DNA from: Phormidium ambiguum IAM M-71
GTDB lineage: Bacteria > Cyanobacteriota > Cyanobacteriia > Cyanobacteriales > Aerosakkonemataceae
DNA length: 41,773 nt
Assembly: GCF_001904725.1 (NCBI RefSeq)
Contig: NZ_MRCE01000053.1
Coordinates: forward strand, 1-41,773
Direction of reading: 5' to 3'
Every line of letters begins with the position of its first letter. Positions within the stretch are counted from its first letter, which is position 1. The notes beneath the pieces were generated by a model. That model had not been told where the DNA came from. It ran no database searches and was given only the letters and a program-made list of their open reading frames with translations. The position numbers and the translations under genes are program-made. Below are positions 33,361 through 41,654 of the stretch, in pieces.

Positions 33361-33391
33361 GATCCCCGACTTCTTGAAGAAGTCGGGGATC
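33361..33391. repeat. Perfect dispersed hairpin GATCCCCGAC...GTCGGGGATC
   Basis: A perfect 15-bp inverted repeat around one G (arms GATCCCCGACTTCTT / AAGAAGTCGGGGATC). It follows the second Uma2 gene by 33 bases. The motif is dispersed in many cyanobacterial genomes, so it is more likely a mobile palindrome than a gene-specific terminator, though it could act as one. It lies in the 173-bp gap before the convergent reductase gene. Confidence 0.8.
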
Positions 33392-33500
33392 TTGGCGAAT
33401 ATATTAAGCTATTCCGCATTTAAAATAGTTTGGAAACAGAAGAAAAATGGTCTAATCTGCCCCCCTGCGGTCTCAATAAGTGATTTAAATGCGCGATCGC

Positions 33501-34634
33501 TTAACGTCCCATTCCCGGAATTAAACCAGAACTTAGACGTTTTACCGCTTTACCAGCAACATCGCCATAGCGTTGTTCTCCGCAGAGAATTTGTGCCATG
33601 ATTTGAGTTGCGGCTGGACGCTTCACACCAATTTTGTAACCAACTTTGGGGACGCGGTAAAATACACCCGCCAAACGTTGTGCCCACACCATGTCACTGC
33701 CCCATTCGTTGTTGACAATTTCGCTATATTTTTCTAAGGCATTGATGTCGCCGCCAACTGCTCGATCGATCGCTTCCGCTGCTTTCATCCCCGTAAACAT
33801 TGCCGGACGAATACCTTCAGCAGTAAACGGATCGACTACACAAGCAGCTTCCCCTGCTAACAACGCATTTTGGGCGTGCAATTTTTGATTACCATCCCAC
33901 AAAGCTAAAGGATGATCGTATTGTTTAGCAGCTGTTAGATCCAGACCGAAAAGTTTGCCATATTCCGGTAACAACTTATTGAAATCAGGTTGATCGCCGC
34001 CTTGGAAAGCACTACCACCGATCGAATAACCGTTGCCTTTCGGGAAGTTCCAAATGTAGCCACTTTTCACCATTCCGAACTCAAAATTGATTTTCGCTTC
34101 TGTTTCTATTGGGTTACTTGTTTCTACTTCTAGCGCCCCAGCTAAACGTTTTTTCCGTTCTTTAAAGCCTAACCATTTTCCTACAGGCCCTTTTGCACCA
34201 TCAGCGGCAATTAAATAGCGACCTTCCACCGGGCCATTAGCGGTATTTACTTGCCAGCGATCGCTTTTAAATTCAATTCCCGTTACTTCTGTATTATCAC
34301 GTAATTCTGCACCCAATCTTTGTGCTTGTTGAATTAAAAAATGATCGAAAATATCCCTACGTACCATCCAAATAGGTTCGCCATTTTTCAGATTTGCTTC
34401 CACAGGATCTTCTAACTTCCAGGTGTAGCAAAGATTACTTACTTTTAAAGAAATAGCCGGAGCAAAATCAAAATCAAACCATTGTGCAACTACGGGTGAC
34501 ACAGCACCGCCACAAGGTTTGTACCGAGGTAGGCTTTCCTTTTCCAGAACTAAAACAGACCTACCACGCTTTGCTAAATGATATGCTGCCGTTCCACCTG
34601 CTGGGCCTGCACCGACAATAATGCAATCAAACAT
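33501..34634 (-). CDS. Geranylgeranyl-reductase-family FAD-dependent oxidoreductase
   Basis: A 377-residue flavoprotein of the geranylgeranyl reductase family, which reduces isoprenoid chains or related double bonds. Motifs: FDCIIVGAGPAGGTAAYHLA (Rossmann FAD binding), VLVLEKESLPRYKPCGGAVS with the family's KPCGG, YLIAADGAKGPVGKWLG (second FAD/NADPH site) and ALLAGEAACVVDPFTAEGIRPAM (FAD-binding GD-like segment). The N-terminal sequence differs from what I recall of chlorophyll-pathway ChlP, so it is more likely a paralogue with another substrate. The start is ATG at 34634, directly before the Rossmann strand; an in-frame TTG at 34682 is less likely. No isoprenoid genes are adjacent. Confidence 0.88.
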   Translation of the reverse strand: MFDCIIVGAGPAGGTAAYHLAKRGRSVLVLEKESLPRYKPCGGAVSPVVAQWFDFDFAPAISLKVSNLCYTWKLEDPVEANLKNGEPIWMVRRDIFDHFLIQQAQRLGAELRDNTEVTGIEFKSDRWQVNTANGPVEGRYLIAADGAKGPVGKWLGFKERKKRLAGALEVETSNPIETEAKINFEFGMVKSGYIWNFPKGNGYSIGGSAFQGGDQPDFNKLLPEYGKLFGLDLTAAKQYDHPLALWDGNQKLHAQNALLAGEAACVVDPFTAEGIRPAMFTGMKAAEAIDRAVGGDINALEKYSEIVNNEWGSDMVWAQRLAGVFYRVPKVGYKIGVKRPAATQIMAQILCGEQRYGDVAGKAVKRLSSGLIPGMGR

Positions 34635-35133
34635 AGCGCAAAAATTTGCTCCTCTATTAGCTAGGACATTAATTTTGACCAACTTCCCAGGTCATTCCCT
34701 TAATCGGAGTTTAACAGGTTTATTGTTCTAGTTACTTAAACAACAGATTTTTGTTTCGTTTTGACTTAATTATTAGTTATTCCTAATTGATATTTATTCG
34801 GATTCTCCTAGAATCTACTGAACGTAAATCTTACTGCCTGACTTACGCAAAAGCGACTCCCCGGTAATTTCAGATAGCAAATAATTCATGGCATATACTG
34901 ATTGCAAATTTTGTGTAAAGAGTCTAATATGAGTTATGAATTTTTTGTAAAGTGGGGAGTTGAGATTTGGGGGAATTTTATTGCTAAAAAACTTCAGCTT
35001 TGATGTAGAAGAAGTATTTCAGCAATTTCAACAATTCAAATTTCAGCATCAGGAACCCAGACAACTATCTGTATATCAACAAAGGAAATTGTTGTAATTC
35101 TGTACCCTGTTCCCTTTATTTGAGGATAAAAAA
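34635..35133. other. Intergenic stretch with a MITE-end remnant and a doubtful short frame
   Basis: About 500 bp without a certain gene. CTGACTTACGCAAAAG (near 34840) resembles the TIR of the MITE at 7934 (GGACTTACGCAGAAAA) and may be a decayed end. A TTG-started frame at 34981-35097 (38 codons, GGGGGA six bases upstream) and an overlapping 24-codon ATG frame at 34929 together read like one frameshifted small protein, but the evidence is weak. The remainder holds the promoter regions of the flanking genes. Confidence 0.35.
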
Positions 35134-35313
35134 ATGACTTGGGAAGTTTGTATCCGCTATTCCAATGGCCAAGAAAAAGTTCTCCGCTCTTACAGAAATC
35201 GGGAAAAAGCTTTGCGTTGTGTAGATGCAATATATAACACCTTGGGCTATCCACTACACTTGGCGTATATTGTCCGTGCAGGTGATGCCCAACAGATGTT
35301 TCAGTCAGCGTAG
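35134..35313 (+). CDS. Small conserved-looking protein, 59 residues
   Basis: ATG at 35134 to TAG at 35313 gives 59 residues beginning MTWEVCIRYSNGQEKVLRSY and ending LAYIVRAGDAQQMFQSA. The pattern (an aromatic beta strand, RYSNGQEKVLR, then a helix REKALRCVDAIY and a second strand HLAYIVRAG) looks like a compact alpha/beta domain. GAGGATAAAAAA before the ATG supplies a good Shine-Dalgarno. I believe that closely similar short proteins occur in many cyanobacteria, from memory and without a search. No function is known. It is convergent with frr, with 87 bp between the stops. Confidence 0.72.
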   Translation: MTWEVCIRYSNGQEKVLRSYRNREKALRCVDAIYNTLGYPLHLAYIVRAGDAQQMFQSA

Positions 35314-35400
35314 TGAAAACGACAGAGGGCAGAAGGAAAGAAACTTGTCCAAAATTGAAAGTTGGTCGTTATTTCTGCCACGCTGCACTTGTTAATTGTT

Positions 35401-35949
35401 TTAAACTGTAGTAATATCTTTCTCCTTTTCTGCTAAAAGTTCTTCAACTTTGGCAATGTACTTATCAGTCATTTTTTGAACTTTATCTTGAGTATCTTTA
35501 GCTTGATCTTCAGATAATTCGCCATTCTTTTCTTGTTTACGAATTGAATCCACTGCATCGCGCCGGATATTGCGAATTGAGACTTTGCCCTCTTCCGCGT
35601 ATTTAGCAGCTAATTTAACCAATTCTTTGCGGCGATCGCTAGTCAGTGGCGGAATATTCAAGCGAATTATCGAACCATCATTATTTGGAGTCAAGCCAAT
35701 ATCCGACAGGGAAATAGCTTTTTCAATCAGATTCAAACTAGTGCGATCGAAAGGTTGAATAGTAATCGTACTCGCATCAGGAGTATTAATACTCGCCAAA
35801 GCTTTTAAAGGTGTTGGTGCGCCGTAATATTCCACCATCACTTTATCTAAAAGTGAAGAATTTGCGCGTCCCGTGCGGATGGTGTTAAAAGAGCGTTGAG
35901 TTGCCTCAACCGCTTTCTGCATGTGGTCTTCAACTTCAGGTAACTTCAT
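35401..35949 (-). CDS. frr: Ribosome recycling factor
   Basis: RRF works with EF-G to split post-termination ribosomes. The 182-residue length is typical. Motifs: the helix-bundle start [43 protein letters not shown] at the domain border, the [14 protein letters not shown]-like segment [13 protein letters not shown], and the C-terminal [21 protein letters not shown]. The start is ATG at 35949, because GGAGG lies 6 bases upstream; this places the start 14 bases inside pyrH. pyrH-frr is a widely conserved pair, and the overlap suggests translational coupling. Confidence 0.98.
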   Translation of the reverse strand: MKLPEVEDHMQKAVEATQRSFNTIRTGRANSSLLDKVMVEYYGAPTPLKALASINTPDASTITIQPFDRTSLNLIEKAISLSDIGLTPNNDGSIIRLNIPPLTSDRRKELVKLAAKYAEEGKVSIRNIRRDAVDSIRKQEKNGELSEDQAKDTQDKVQKMTDKYIAKVEELLAEKEKDITTV

Positions 35950-36664
35950 ATAATCCTCCGACAATGGTACCGATTTGTTCTCCCATCACAGCCCGACGAA
36001 TATTTCCCCGAACTCCCAGGTCAAATACAATAATCGGAATATTGTTTTCTTTACAAAGAGCGATCGCAGTACTATCCATCACTCGTAGGTCTTGAGTCAA
36101 AACGTGACTGTAGTTCAAACTATGATAGCGACGAGCTTGGGGATTGATATGTGGATCGGAATCATAAATCCCATCAACTTTAGTAGCTTTAAAAATTACA
36201 TCAGCACTGATTTCTGCTGCTCTTAACGCAGCTGTAGTATCAGTAGTGAAGAAAGGATTTCCCGAACCTGCACCAAAAATTACTACCCGTCCTTTTTCCA
36301 AGTGACGAATAGCACGTCTGCGGATGTAAGGTTCTGCAACTTCCTGCATGGCGATCGCACTTTGCACTCGCGTTGGCACATTCATTTGTTCCAAAGCATC
36401 CTGCAACGTCATCGCATTCATCACCGTAGCAATCATGCCAATGTAATCTGCTGTGGCCCGATCCATGCCTCGCGCCGCCCCTTTCACGCCTCGAAAGATG
36501 TTGCCACCACCAACGACAATCGCTACTTGTACGCCAGTGCTGACTACTTCTGCCACTTCAGAGGCGATTTCCTGAACGACTTGGGGATCGATGCCATAAC
36601 CGAGATCGCCCATGAGGGCTTCACCGCTCAGCTTCAGTAAAATCCGCTGGTATGCTGTACCCAT
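35936..36664 (-). CDS. pyrH: UMP kinase (uridylate kinase)
   Basis: PyrH phosphorylates UMP to UDP with ATP, in pyrimidine nucleotide synthesis, as a hexamer in the cytoplasm. The 242-residue protein is of normal length and shows [12 protein letters not shown] (phosphate loop), [12 protein letters not shown] (the UMP/ATP site), the [23 protein letters not shown] dimer region and [15 protein letters not shown]. The C-terminal GEQIGTIVG matches the family. ATG start at 36664. The 3' end carries the frr start and its ribosome-binding site (14-base overlap). Confidence 0.98.
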   Translation of the reverse strand: MGTAYQRILLKLSGEALMGDLGYGIDPQVVQEIASEVAEVVSTGVQVAIVVGGGNIFRGVKGAARGMDRATADYIGMIATVMNAMTLQDALEQMNVPTRVQSAIAMQEVAEPYIRRRAIRHLEKGRVVIFGAGSGNPFFTTDTTAALRAAEISADVIFKATKVDGIYDSDPHINPQARRYHSLNYSHVLTQDLRVMDSTAIALCKENNIPIIVFDLGVRGNIRRAVMGEQIGTIVGGLYEVT

Positions 36665-36733
36665 GAAATGACTTATTGCTGCAATTCAAAATTGTATCCA
36701 ATTAAAGATAACAGGTAATGGTATTTGGTAGTT

Positions 36734-36754
36734 GGTAATCGGTAATCGGTAATC
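36734..36754. repeat. Three tandem GGTAATC heptamers
   Basis: GGTAATC occurs three times in perfect tandem, preceded by the degenerate GGTAGTT. It lies upstream of pyrH (minus strand) and 80 bases before the alpha/beta hydrolase start. It is another heptameric STRR family, distinct from GGCAGAA. Confidence 0.75.
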
Positions 36755-36833
36755 GGATTCTTACTATCCACTATCGATCGCCAATTACTTTGCCAAGCAA
36801 CTTAAGTGATTTAGAAGATTCACAATATAGAGA

Positions 36834-37757
36834 GTGACTGCTTTTCTTAATAATTCCATGATTAGCTCTATTTCCATCTCAACTGCGACAACTCAAACTT
36901 GGACTTGGCGAGGTTTTCCCATCTGTTACCAAGCGCAAGGCAGCCAAGGGCCTGCTATTGTTTTAGTACATGGATTTGGGGCTTCTTGGGGACACTGGCG
37001 CAAGAATATTCCCGAACTCGCCAAAAATGCGCGAGTTTTTGCCCTTGACTTAATTGGTTTTGGTGGTTCCGCGAAACCTGTACCGGGAAAGGAAATTAAC
37101 TATACTTTTGAAACTTGGGCGCAGCAAATTGGCGATTTTTGTCGAGAAGTGGTGGGTGAACCAGCTTTTTTGGTGGGAAATTCGATCGGTTGTATTGCCG
37201 CGATGCAAGCTGCTGTAGACTTTCCTGAAATAACTAGAGGAGTAGCATTGCTCAATTGTTCTTTACGATTGTTGCACGATCGCAAACGCGCTACCCTACC
37301 CTGGTATCGTCGTTCCGGTGCTCCTATTGTCCAAAAAATTTTGGCTTTTAAATTAATCGGGCAACTATTTTTTAGTCAAATAGCTAAGCCAAAAGTAGTC
37401 AAGAAAATTCTGCTGCAAGCTTACAAACGTCCCGAAGCAGTCACCGACGAACTAGTAGAAATGTTAATGGCACCAGCCTTAGATCCAGGCGCAGTAGATG
37501 TATTTTTAGCATTTACTCGCTATTCTCAAGGGCCATTACCAGAAGATTTATTACCAATTTTGCCTTGTTCGGCAATTATTTTATGGGGAACAGATGACCC
37601 TTGGGAACCGATCGATCTAGGTCGAGAATTAGCCAATTTCCCCCAAGTAGAAAACTTTATTCCTTTAGAAGGTTTAGGTCATTGTCCCCAAGACGAAGCA
37701 CCAGAAATAGTCAATCCAATTTTGATTGATTGGGTTTTACAAAAAGCTAACCAATAA
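36834..37757 (+). CDS. Alpha/beta hydrolase
   Basis: A 307-residue soluble alpha/beta-hydrolase-fold enzyme. Seen: VLVHGFGASWGHWRKNI (oxyanion region), ALDLIGFGGSAKP, the nucleophile elbow GNSIG (Ser), ILWGTDDPWEP (Asp) and LEGLGHCPQDEAPE (His), which complete the triad. The arrangement FGASWGHWRKNIP and the RRSGAP-type cap are close to plant and cyanobacterial hydrolases of unknown substrate, some of which are linked to chlorophyll breakdown or quinone metabolism; I cannot narrow this further. The start is GTG at 36834 or ATG at 36858, and neither has a strong Shine-Dalgarno. It is divergent from pyrH. Confidence 0.9.
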   Translation: MTAFLNNSMISSISISTATTQTWTWRGFPICYQAQGSQGPAIVLVHGFGASWGHWRKNIPELAKNARVFALDLIGFGGSAKPVPGKEINYTFETWAQQIGDFCREVVGEPAFLVGNSIGCIAAMQAAVDFPEITRGVALLNCSLRLLHDRKRATLPWYRRSGAPIVQKILAFKLIGQLFFSQIAKPKVVKKILLQAYKRPEAVTDELVEMLMAPALDPGAVDVFLAFTRYSQGPLPEDLLPILPCSAIILWGTDDPWEPIDLGRELANFPQVENFIPLEGLGHCPQDEAPEIVNPILIDWVLQKANQ

Positions 37758-37776
37758 TCATCTGTTATTGGTCATT

Positions 37777-37861
37777 AGACCTCTCCAGAAATTAAAATTG
37801 CCTTGCCTGAAACCTTTTTAGAGACGTTGCCTGCAACGTCTCTACTTTTTTGGAGAGGTCT
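37777..37861. mobile_element. 85-bp MITE-like element with nested inverted repeats
   Basis: The perfect 11-bp ends AGACCTCTCCA (37777-37787) and TGGAGAGGTCT (37851-37861) enclose a perfect 12-bp hairpin TAGAGACGTTGC-CT-GCAACGTCTCTA (37819-37844). No coding capacity. The structure (terminal inverted repeats, internal hairpin) is that of a non-autonomous element. It stands just after the hydrolase stop and could also end transcription there. No transposase gene is in the window, and a target duplication is not clear. Confidence 0.65.
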
Positions 37862-37922
37862 TATTTTATTAGTCATCGATCTTTCTTATAAGAAGAAAAT
37901 TCTAATGACTAATGACCAATGA

Positions 37923-39341
37923 CTATTGAGAGGATTTTTGTTGTTTTACCCAATCTTTACCAACAAAAATAGTGATATCAGAGTTAATGTAGCCAGTACT
38001 TTCAACACGCACTTCGCCGATTTCCAAAGCTTGATATATAGCTTCAGCCGCTTGACTATCTCCTCTTTGAGCAAGAATGCGAGTTTCGTTTAAAGTTTCT
38101 GACCAAGGTTCAATAACATTAACATTTCGATAGCCTGCTTTTCGCAACTTTCGGACTAAAGCATCCACTGATTGTGAATCACCTGTACTATCTTTAATCG
38201 CAATTTTTACATTAGTAAAATTGCCATTACGACGAGTATTTCTTGCTGATTCGTTTGAAGTATTGAGATATCGATCGACTAAATCAGAAATTCCTTTGCG
38301 GTTAGGCAACCAATAACTAGCATCATATTGCCCTTCATTACTAAACTGTCCTGGTACTAATAACATTTGAGCATCAGAACGATTCATTTTGACCCCAAAA
38401 CCTACTAAAGCCACTAATTCTTCAACTGATAAATTAGTATCAATATGAGATTGAATTACGCGGAGAATTTCTGGTAATCTGGCTAAAGTTACGGGATTAA
38501 GAGCTTGTTCCATTAATGCTCTCATCACCATTTGTTGCCGTTGAACTCGACCAATATCTCCTAGTTTGTCGTGGCGGAAGCGAAGGAAATTTTGAGTTTG
38601 GGGGCCGTCGAGGTGTTGTTTTCCAGCTTTAAAATCGATGTAAAGATGTTGAGTGTTGTCGGTATATTTCATGTCGTAAGGTACATGAATAGTCACGCCA
38701 CCTAAAGCATCGATGAGTTTTTCGACACCGTGAACATTGATGCGGACATAGCGATCGATCCTAACATCTCCCAGTAAACTACTTACCGTTTTCGCACTCA
38801 ACGCAGGGCCACCATGAACATTAGCTGCGTTAATCTTAGTAACGCCCACTCCTTCGACAAAAGTACGAGTATCACGAGGTACAGAAAGGATAATTAACTT
38901 TTTGGTTTGCGGGTTAAACCGCAACAAAAGCATGGTGTCGGATAAACCTTCAAAAGAATTCAGTACAGGTTCGTATCCGTTCAACGCTGGGTCTGGTTTT
39001 TCCCCCAAATCAGAAGGTAAAACCTTAATCCCCATTACTAAAATGTTTACAGGTCGGGTTAACTCTGGCAACTTGAGATTAGTTGTAGAGATGTTGCCTT
39101 GAGAGAACACCGCTGCTTCTTCTGGACTAAGACGACTCTGCATTAACGGTGTTGTCGAAAGCGATACTGCCAACAGAGCTCCTGCGGTTGCCGACAGCAT
39201 TGCTACACCAGTTAAGCTAAATCCCAGCCATAGCAAACGTAGCTGGCTAATTTTAGATGGCTGTGACGCAATCTTATGGATGGGTTCTTGCTTCTGAGAG
39301 AATGAACCGGAAATTTTTGTAGTTGGCACTAGCTTCCTCAC
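37923..39341 (-). CDS. LCP-family (LytR-CpsA-Psr) cell-wall polymer transferase
   Basis: A 472-residue membrane protein of the LCP family. Such enzymes attach lipid-linked glycopolymers to peptidoglycan or other acceptors. It has a cytoplasmic N-terminus, one membrane segment (about 38-62), and the LCP domain with DTMLLLRFNPQTKKLIILSVPRDT, the NAANVHGGP loop, the DALGGVTIHVP segment and the QNFLRFRHDKLGDIGRVQRQQ arginine motif. A C-terminal LytR_C-like domain (about 380-465, VKIAIKDSTGDSQ to VNVIEPW) follows. GTG start at 39341. In a cyanobacterium it would work in decorating the wall, in line with the SLH proteins in this window. Heptamer repeats (TAATGAC-like) lie just past its stop. Confidence 0.93.
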   Translation of the reverse strand: MRKLVPTTKISGSFSQKQEPIHKIASQPSKISQLRLLWLGFSLTGVAMLSATAGALLAVSLSTTPLMQSRLSPEEAAVFSQGNISTTNLKLPELTRPVNILVMGIKVLPSDLGEKPDPALNGYEPVLNSFEGLSDTMLLLRFNPQTKKLIILSVPRDTRTFVEGVGVTKINAANVHGGPALSAKTVSSLLGDVRIDRYVRINVHGVEKLIDALGGVTIHVPYDMKYTDNTQHLYIDFKAGKQHLDGPQTQNFLRFRHDKLGDIGRVQRQQMVMRALMEQALNPVTLARLPEILRVIQSHIDTNLSVEELVALVGFGVKMNRSDAQMLLVPGQFSNEGQYDASYWLPNRKGISDLVDRYLNTSNESARNTRRNGNFTNVKIAIKDSTGDSQSVDALVRKLRKAGYRNVNVIEPWSETLNETRILAQRGDSQAAEAIYQALEIGEVRVESTGYINSDITIFVGKDWVKQQKSSQ

Positions 39342-39479
39342 ACTCGAAAAATTAGCTGTCTTTAAAGTTACTTAGACCTGACGGTGGAAATAATCATACA
39401 AGTATCTACTACTTCAGTACCGATCGCATAATCCTCATCAGGATTTTGATACTAATAGTTTGGTGTAAATTTGATTATT

Positions 39480-39854
39480 TCAAGGTAGATGTTTACGAAC
39501 TACTCGTTCGGAAATGCGTGTAATCCCAGGTAAGCGCAAAGATTGACGCTGCCACAACCGAAACATTAACCAAGTACTCACCAGAAAGTAACCAGAAGTA
39601 AATAAACTATTGGTTACTAGCAAAGGTAGTTTCCAAGTTTCCGAAGTATCTGCTCCGGCTGCCAATAAAATGTAACCTAAGAGCCAACCAAAAGCTAGAG
39701 TGACGGATAACCGACTAGCTGCCATCTCCTCTCGACTAGCTTGGCCACAGTAAAGTGTCCAAAGGGCTGGAAAAACACCAAACACAGGTATCAAGTACCA
39801 AAATAACTGTAATTGCTTCAGGTCAGAATTTTCAAATGGATTAGTTTTTCTCAT
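39480..39854 (-). CDS. Small membrane protein of unknown function
   Basis: A 124-residue protein with three hydrophobic segments (WYLIPVFGVFPALWTLYC, about 19-36; LSVTLAFGWLLGYILLAAGA, about 49-68; LVTNSLFTSGYFLVSTWLMF, about 79-98) and a basic C-terminus (RISERVVRKHLP). I do not recognise a domain. It lies 138 bp upstream of the LCP gene on the same strand. I recall similar small membrane proteins next to LCP genes in cyanobacteria, but this is from memory. The ATG start is preceded by the AAAAAT of a repeat-rich region. Confidence 0.75.
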   Translation of the reverse strand: MRKTNPFENSDLKQLQLFWYLIPVFGVFPALWTLYCGQASREEMAASRLSVTLAFGWLLGYILLAAGADTSETWKLPLLVTNSLFTSGYFLVSTWLMFRLWQRQSLRLPGITRISERVVRKHLP

Positions 39855-39879
39855 ATTTTTAGTGATTAGTGATTAGGGA

Positions 39880-39997
39880 AAGGCAGAAGGCAGAAGGCAG
39901 AAGGCAGAAGGCAGAAGGAAGGAAAGGCAGAAGGCAGAAGGTAAAAATTCCCCATCTCCCCATCCCCCCATCTCCCCATCTCCCCATCTCCCCATCT
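39880..39997. repeat. Composite repeat: GGCAGAA heptamers plus CCCCATCT runs
   Basis: Tandem GGCAGAA units (39880-39942, interrupted by GGAAGGAAA) pass through AAAAATTCCCC into repeated CCCCATCT (39948-39997) that ends at the TAG stop of the peptidase gene. The order is the same as at 12.9 kb. It fills the gap between the peptidase stop and the start of the small membrane protein gene. Confidence 0.88.
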
Positions 39998-41587
39998 CTA
40001 CTTACTGGGTACAGTCCACCAAGCTAGGGCGTAAGATTGACTTGGTTCGTTGACTTGTTGACGGTGTTGGACGCGGATTTTGTAACGACCTGTTGCGGGG
40101 ACGGGACAGAAAATATGTTCAGTACTATCTGTTTCGCTGATGGAAGCACAGGTGTAGGTGGTGGTGTCGTTACTATCGGCGGGGATTAGGTAAAGGTCGA
40201 GGTTGTTTAAGCCTTGGTCTTTAAAAGTTTCCCCCATATCATATTGCCCATTTTTGTTGGCATCATTTAGATCGACTAAACGATTCCACACTAAAGTTAA
40301 AGAAACGTAGCTTCCTTGTTGTAGGGGTTTATCTAATACGTAATCTATAGAGGCGTTGGCATTTACTTTGTCGTAATCCCAACCTATTTGGGGAACTTTT
40401 TGGGATGGCTTCCATTGTCCGCTTTGAAATTGTTGATAGGCGCGGTAAGCGTTAAGTTGACCTGTTCCCATTTGCATATCTAGGGGAATTTTGACATCTT
40501 TGTAGGCATCGGATTCTAGCCAAGTCCGGTTGCTTTTATCGGAGATAGTTTTGCCCATTCCCATGAATAAACCGTCGCCTTTGTCTTTGAGTTTGTCGGT
40601 GGAGTTGAGTAGTACGGCTTTGGTGACTTGGTGACGGCGGGAGTCGAGACTCCAGTTGGGTTGTTTGGTGCGAAGTTGACGATCGCCAAATTCTTGCAAC
40701 AAAGCTACTGTGGCGGTAACATGAGGTGCTGCCAAACTAGTGCCGCTAACTTTTTGGATTGTCCCTTCAATATTCAAAACGTTGATATCATGTCCAGGTG
40801 CGACTAAACCGATAGCACGCCGAGGGCCTAAATTTATTTCTCTTCCAGCCAGACGACGCACCACAGAAGCTGCACTGTCTCCAATGTTGGCGAAGTCTAC
40901 TTTGGAAAAAATTCCTTTAACACGCTTGGTAAAGGCGATGTTCATTCCATTAAAGTTATCTGTAGGAATAGGAATACCGCCTCTTCCTTGGTTTCCGGCG
41001 ATTATGTACAGTACATCATGAGTTCGAGCCGACCAATCAATACATTGGGTTAACAAAGCATTACCATCTAAAACTGCTTCTGGGCGGGGGTCTCTTTCTA
41101 GAGATTCACCAAAGCTAAAGTTAATGGCGCGAAGGTCTCCCCCATTTTGTTGCGCGAGGTATTGGGAGGCGAGACATTCTTCTGGTTGTCCGCCTTTGTC
41201 CATTGAACCAATAGCGGAAGAGTACAATTTTGCACCTGGAGCAACTCCGGGATATGCTTTGGCGTTACTAATCATCATTGCTGCCACGCTGTAGGCGTGG
41301 GGGTCTACATCGGTGTCGGTTTTGGCTGGATTGTCGCGCCAAAATACTCTTGTTACTTGAACTAATGTGGGGTTTCGATTTGCGGCTTTGTCTACGCCAA
41401 AGAGACCTGGACGACCGATTTCTACTTGTCCGATCGCAATTTTTCGACCAATCAAATTGTAGGGCGCATTGTGTAGCCGAATTGCATCAATACCAGATTC
41501 TCCTACTGAGGAGCCGTCTAAGGCTAGGGCTGCAACGCTCACGCAGCTAGCACTCAAACCGAAAATAATCCACGCTTGTTTTTTCAT
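39998..41587 (-). CDS. Secreted S8 (subtilisin-like) peptidase with an altered Asp position
   Basis: A 529-residue exported protease-like protein. The ATG at 41587 begins a typical signal peptide (MKKQAWIIFGLSASCVSVAALA); a TTG six codons upstream is less likely. S8 motifs: IAIGQVEIGRPG, in which the catalytic Asp appears as Glu56; DPHAYSVAAMM with His97; GVAPGAKLYSSA; IIAGNQG with the oxyanion Asn; and SGTSLAAPHV with the nucleophile Ser. A C-terminal beta domain (about 390-525, SYVSLTLVWN...NNLDLYLIP...YKIRVQHR) resembles the P-proprotein-like domains of bacterial S8 proteases. Probably periplasmic or secreted. Composite repeats stand on both sides of the gene. Confidence 0.88.
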   Translation of the reverse strand: MKKQAWIIFGLSASCVSVAALALDGSSVGESGIDAIRLHNAPYNLIGRKIAIGQVEIGRPGLFGVDKAANRNPTLVQVTRVFWRDNPAKTDTDVDPHAYSVAAMMISNAKAYPGVAPGAKLYSSAIGSMDKGGQPEECLASQYLAQQNGGDLRAINFSFGESLERDPRPEAVLDGNALLTQCIDWSARTHDVLYIIAGNQGRGGIPIPTDNFNGMNIAFTKRVKGIFSKVDFANIGDSAASVVRRLAGREINLGPRRAIGLVAPGHDINVLNIEGTIQKVSGTSLAAPHVTATVALLQEFGDRQLRTKQPNWSLDSRRHQVTKAVLLNSTDKLKDKGDGLFMGMGKTISDKSNRTWLESDAYKDVKIPLDMQMGTGQLNAYRAYQQFQSGQWKPSQKVPQIGWDYDKVNANASIDYVLDKPLQQGSYVSLTLVWNRLVDLNDANKNGQYDMGETFKDQGLNNLDLYLIPADSNDTTTYTCASISETDSTEHIFCPVPATGRYKIRVQHRQQVNEPSQSYALAWWTVPSK

Positions 41588-41654
41588 CAGTTGCCGCACC
41601 AACAAGTCTATTAATTTTAAATTTTAGATTTTAGATTTTGAATTTGCTCTACTA

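Noticed and set aside
33374-33601. Plus-strand frame of 75 codons after the second Uma2 gene
   Set aside because: It starts inside the perfect palindrome and ends in the reductase gene on the other strand; no support for expression.
33501-34634. Assignment as chlP (chlorophyll geranylgeranyl reductase)
   Set aside because: Family motifs are present, but the N-terminal sequence differs from what I recall of cyanobacterial ChlP, so only the family name is given.
34981-35097. TTG-started frame of 38 codons with GGGGGA upstream
   Set aside because: Gln/Phe-rich, no recognisable pattern, rare start codon; kept only as a remark on the intergenic stretch.
39880-39997. Tandem units considered as a CRISPR array
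   Set aside because: The units are 7-8 bp and directly adjacent without unique spacers, so this is a simple tandem repeat; no cas gene is present in the window.
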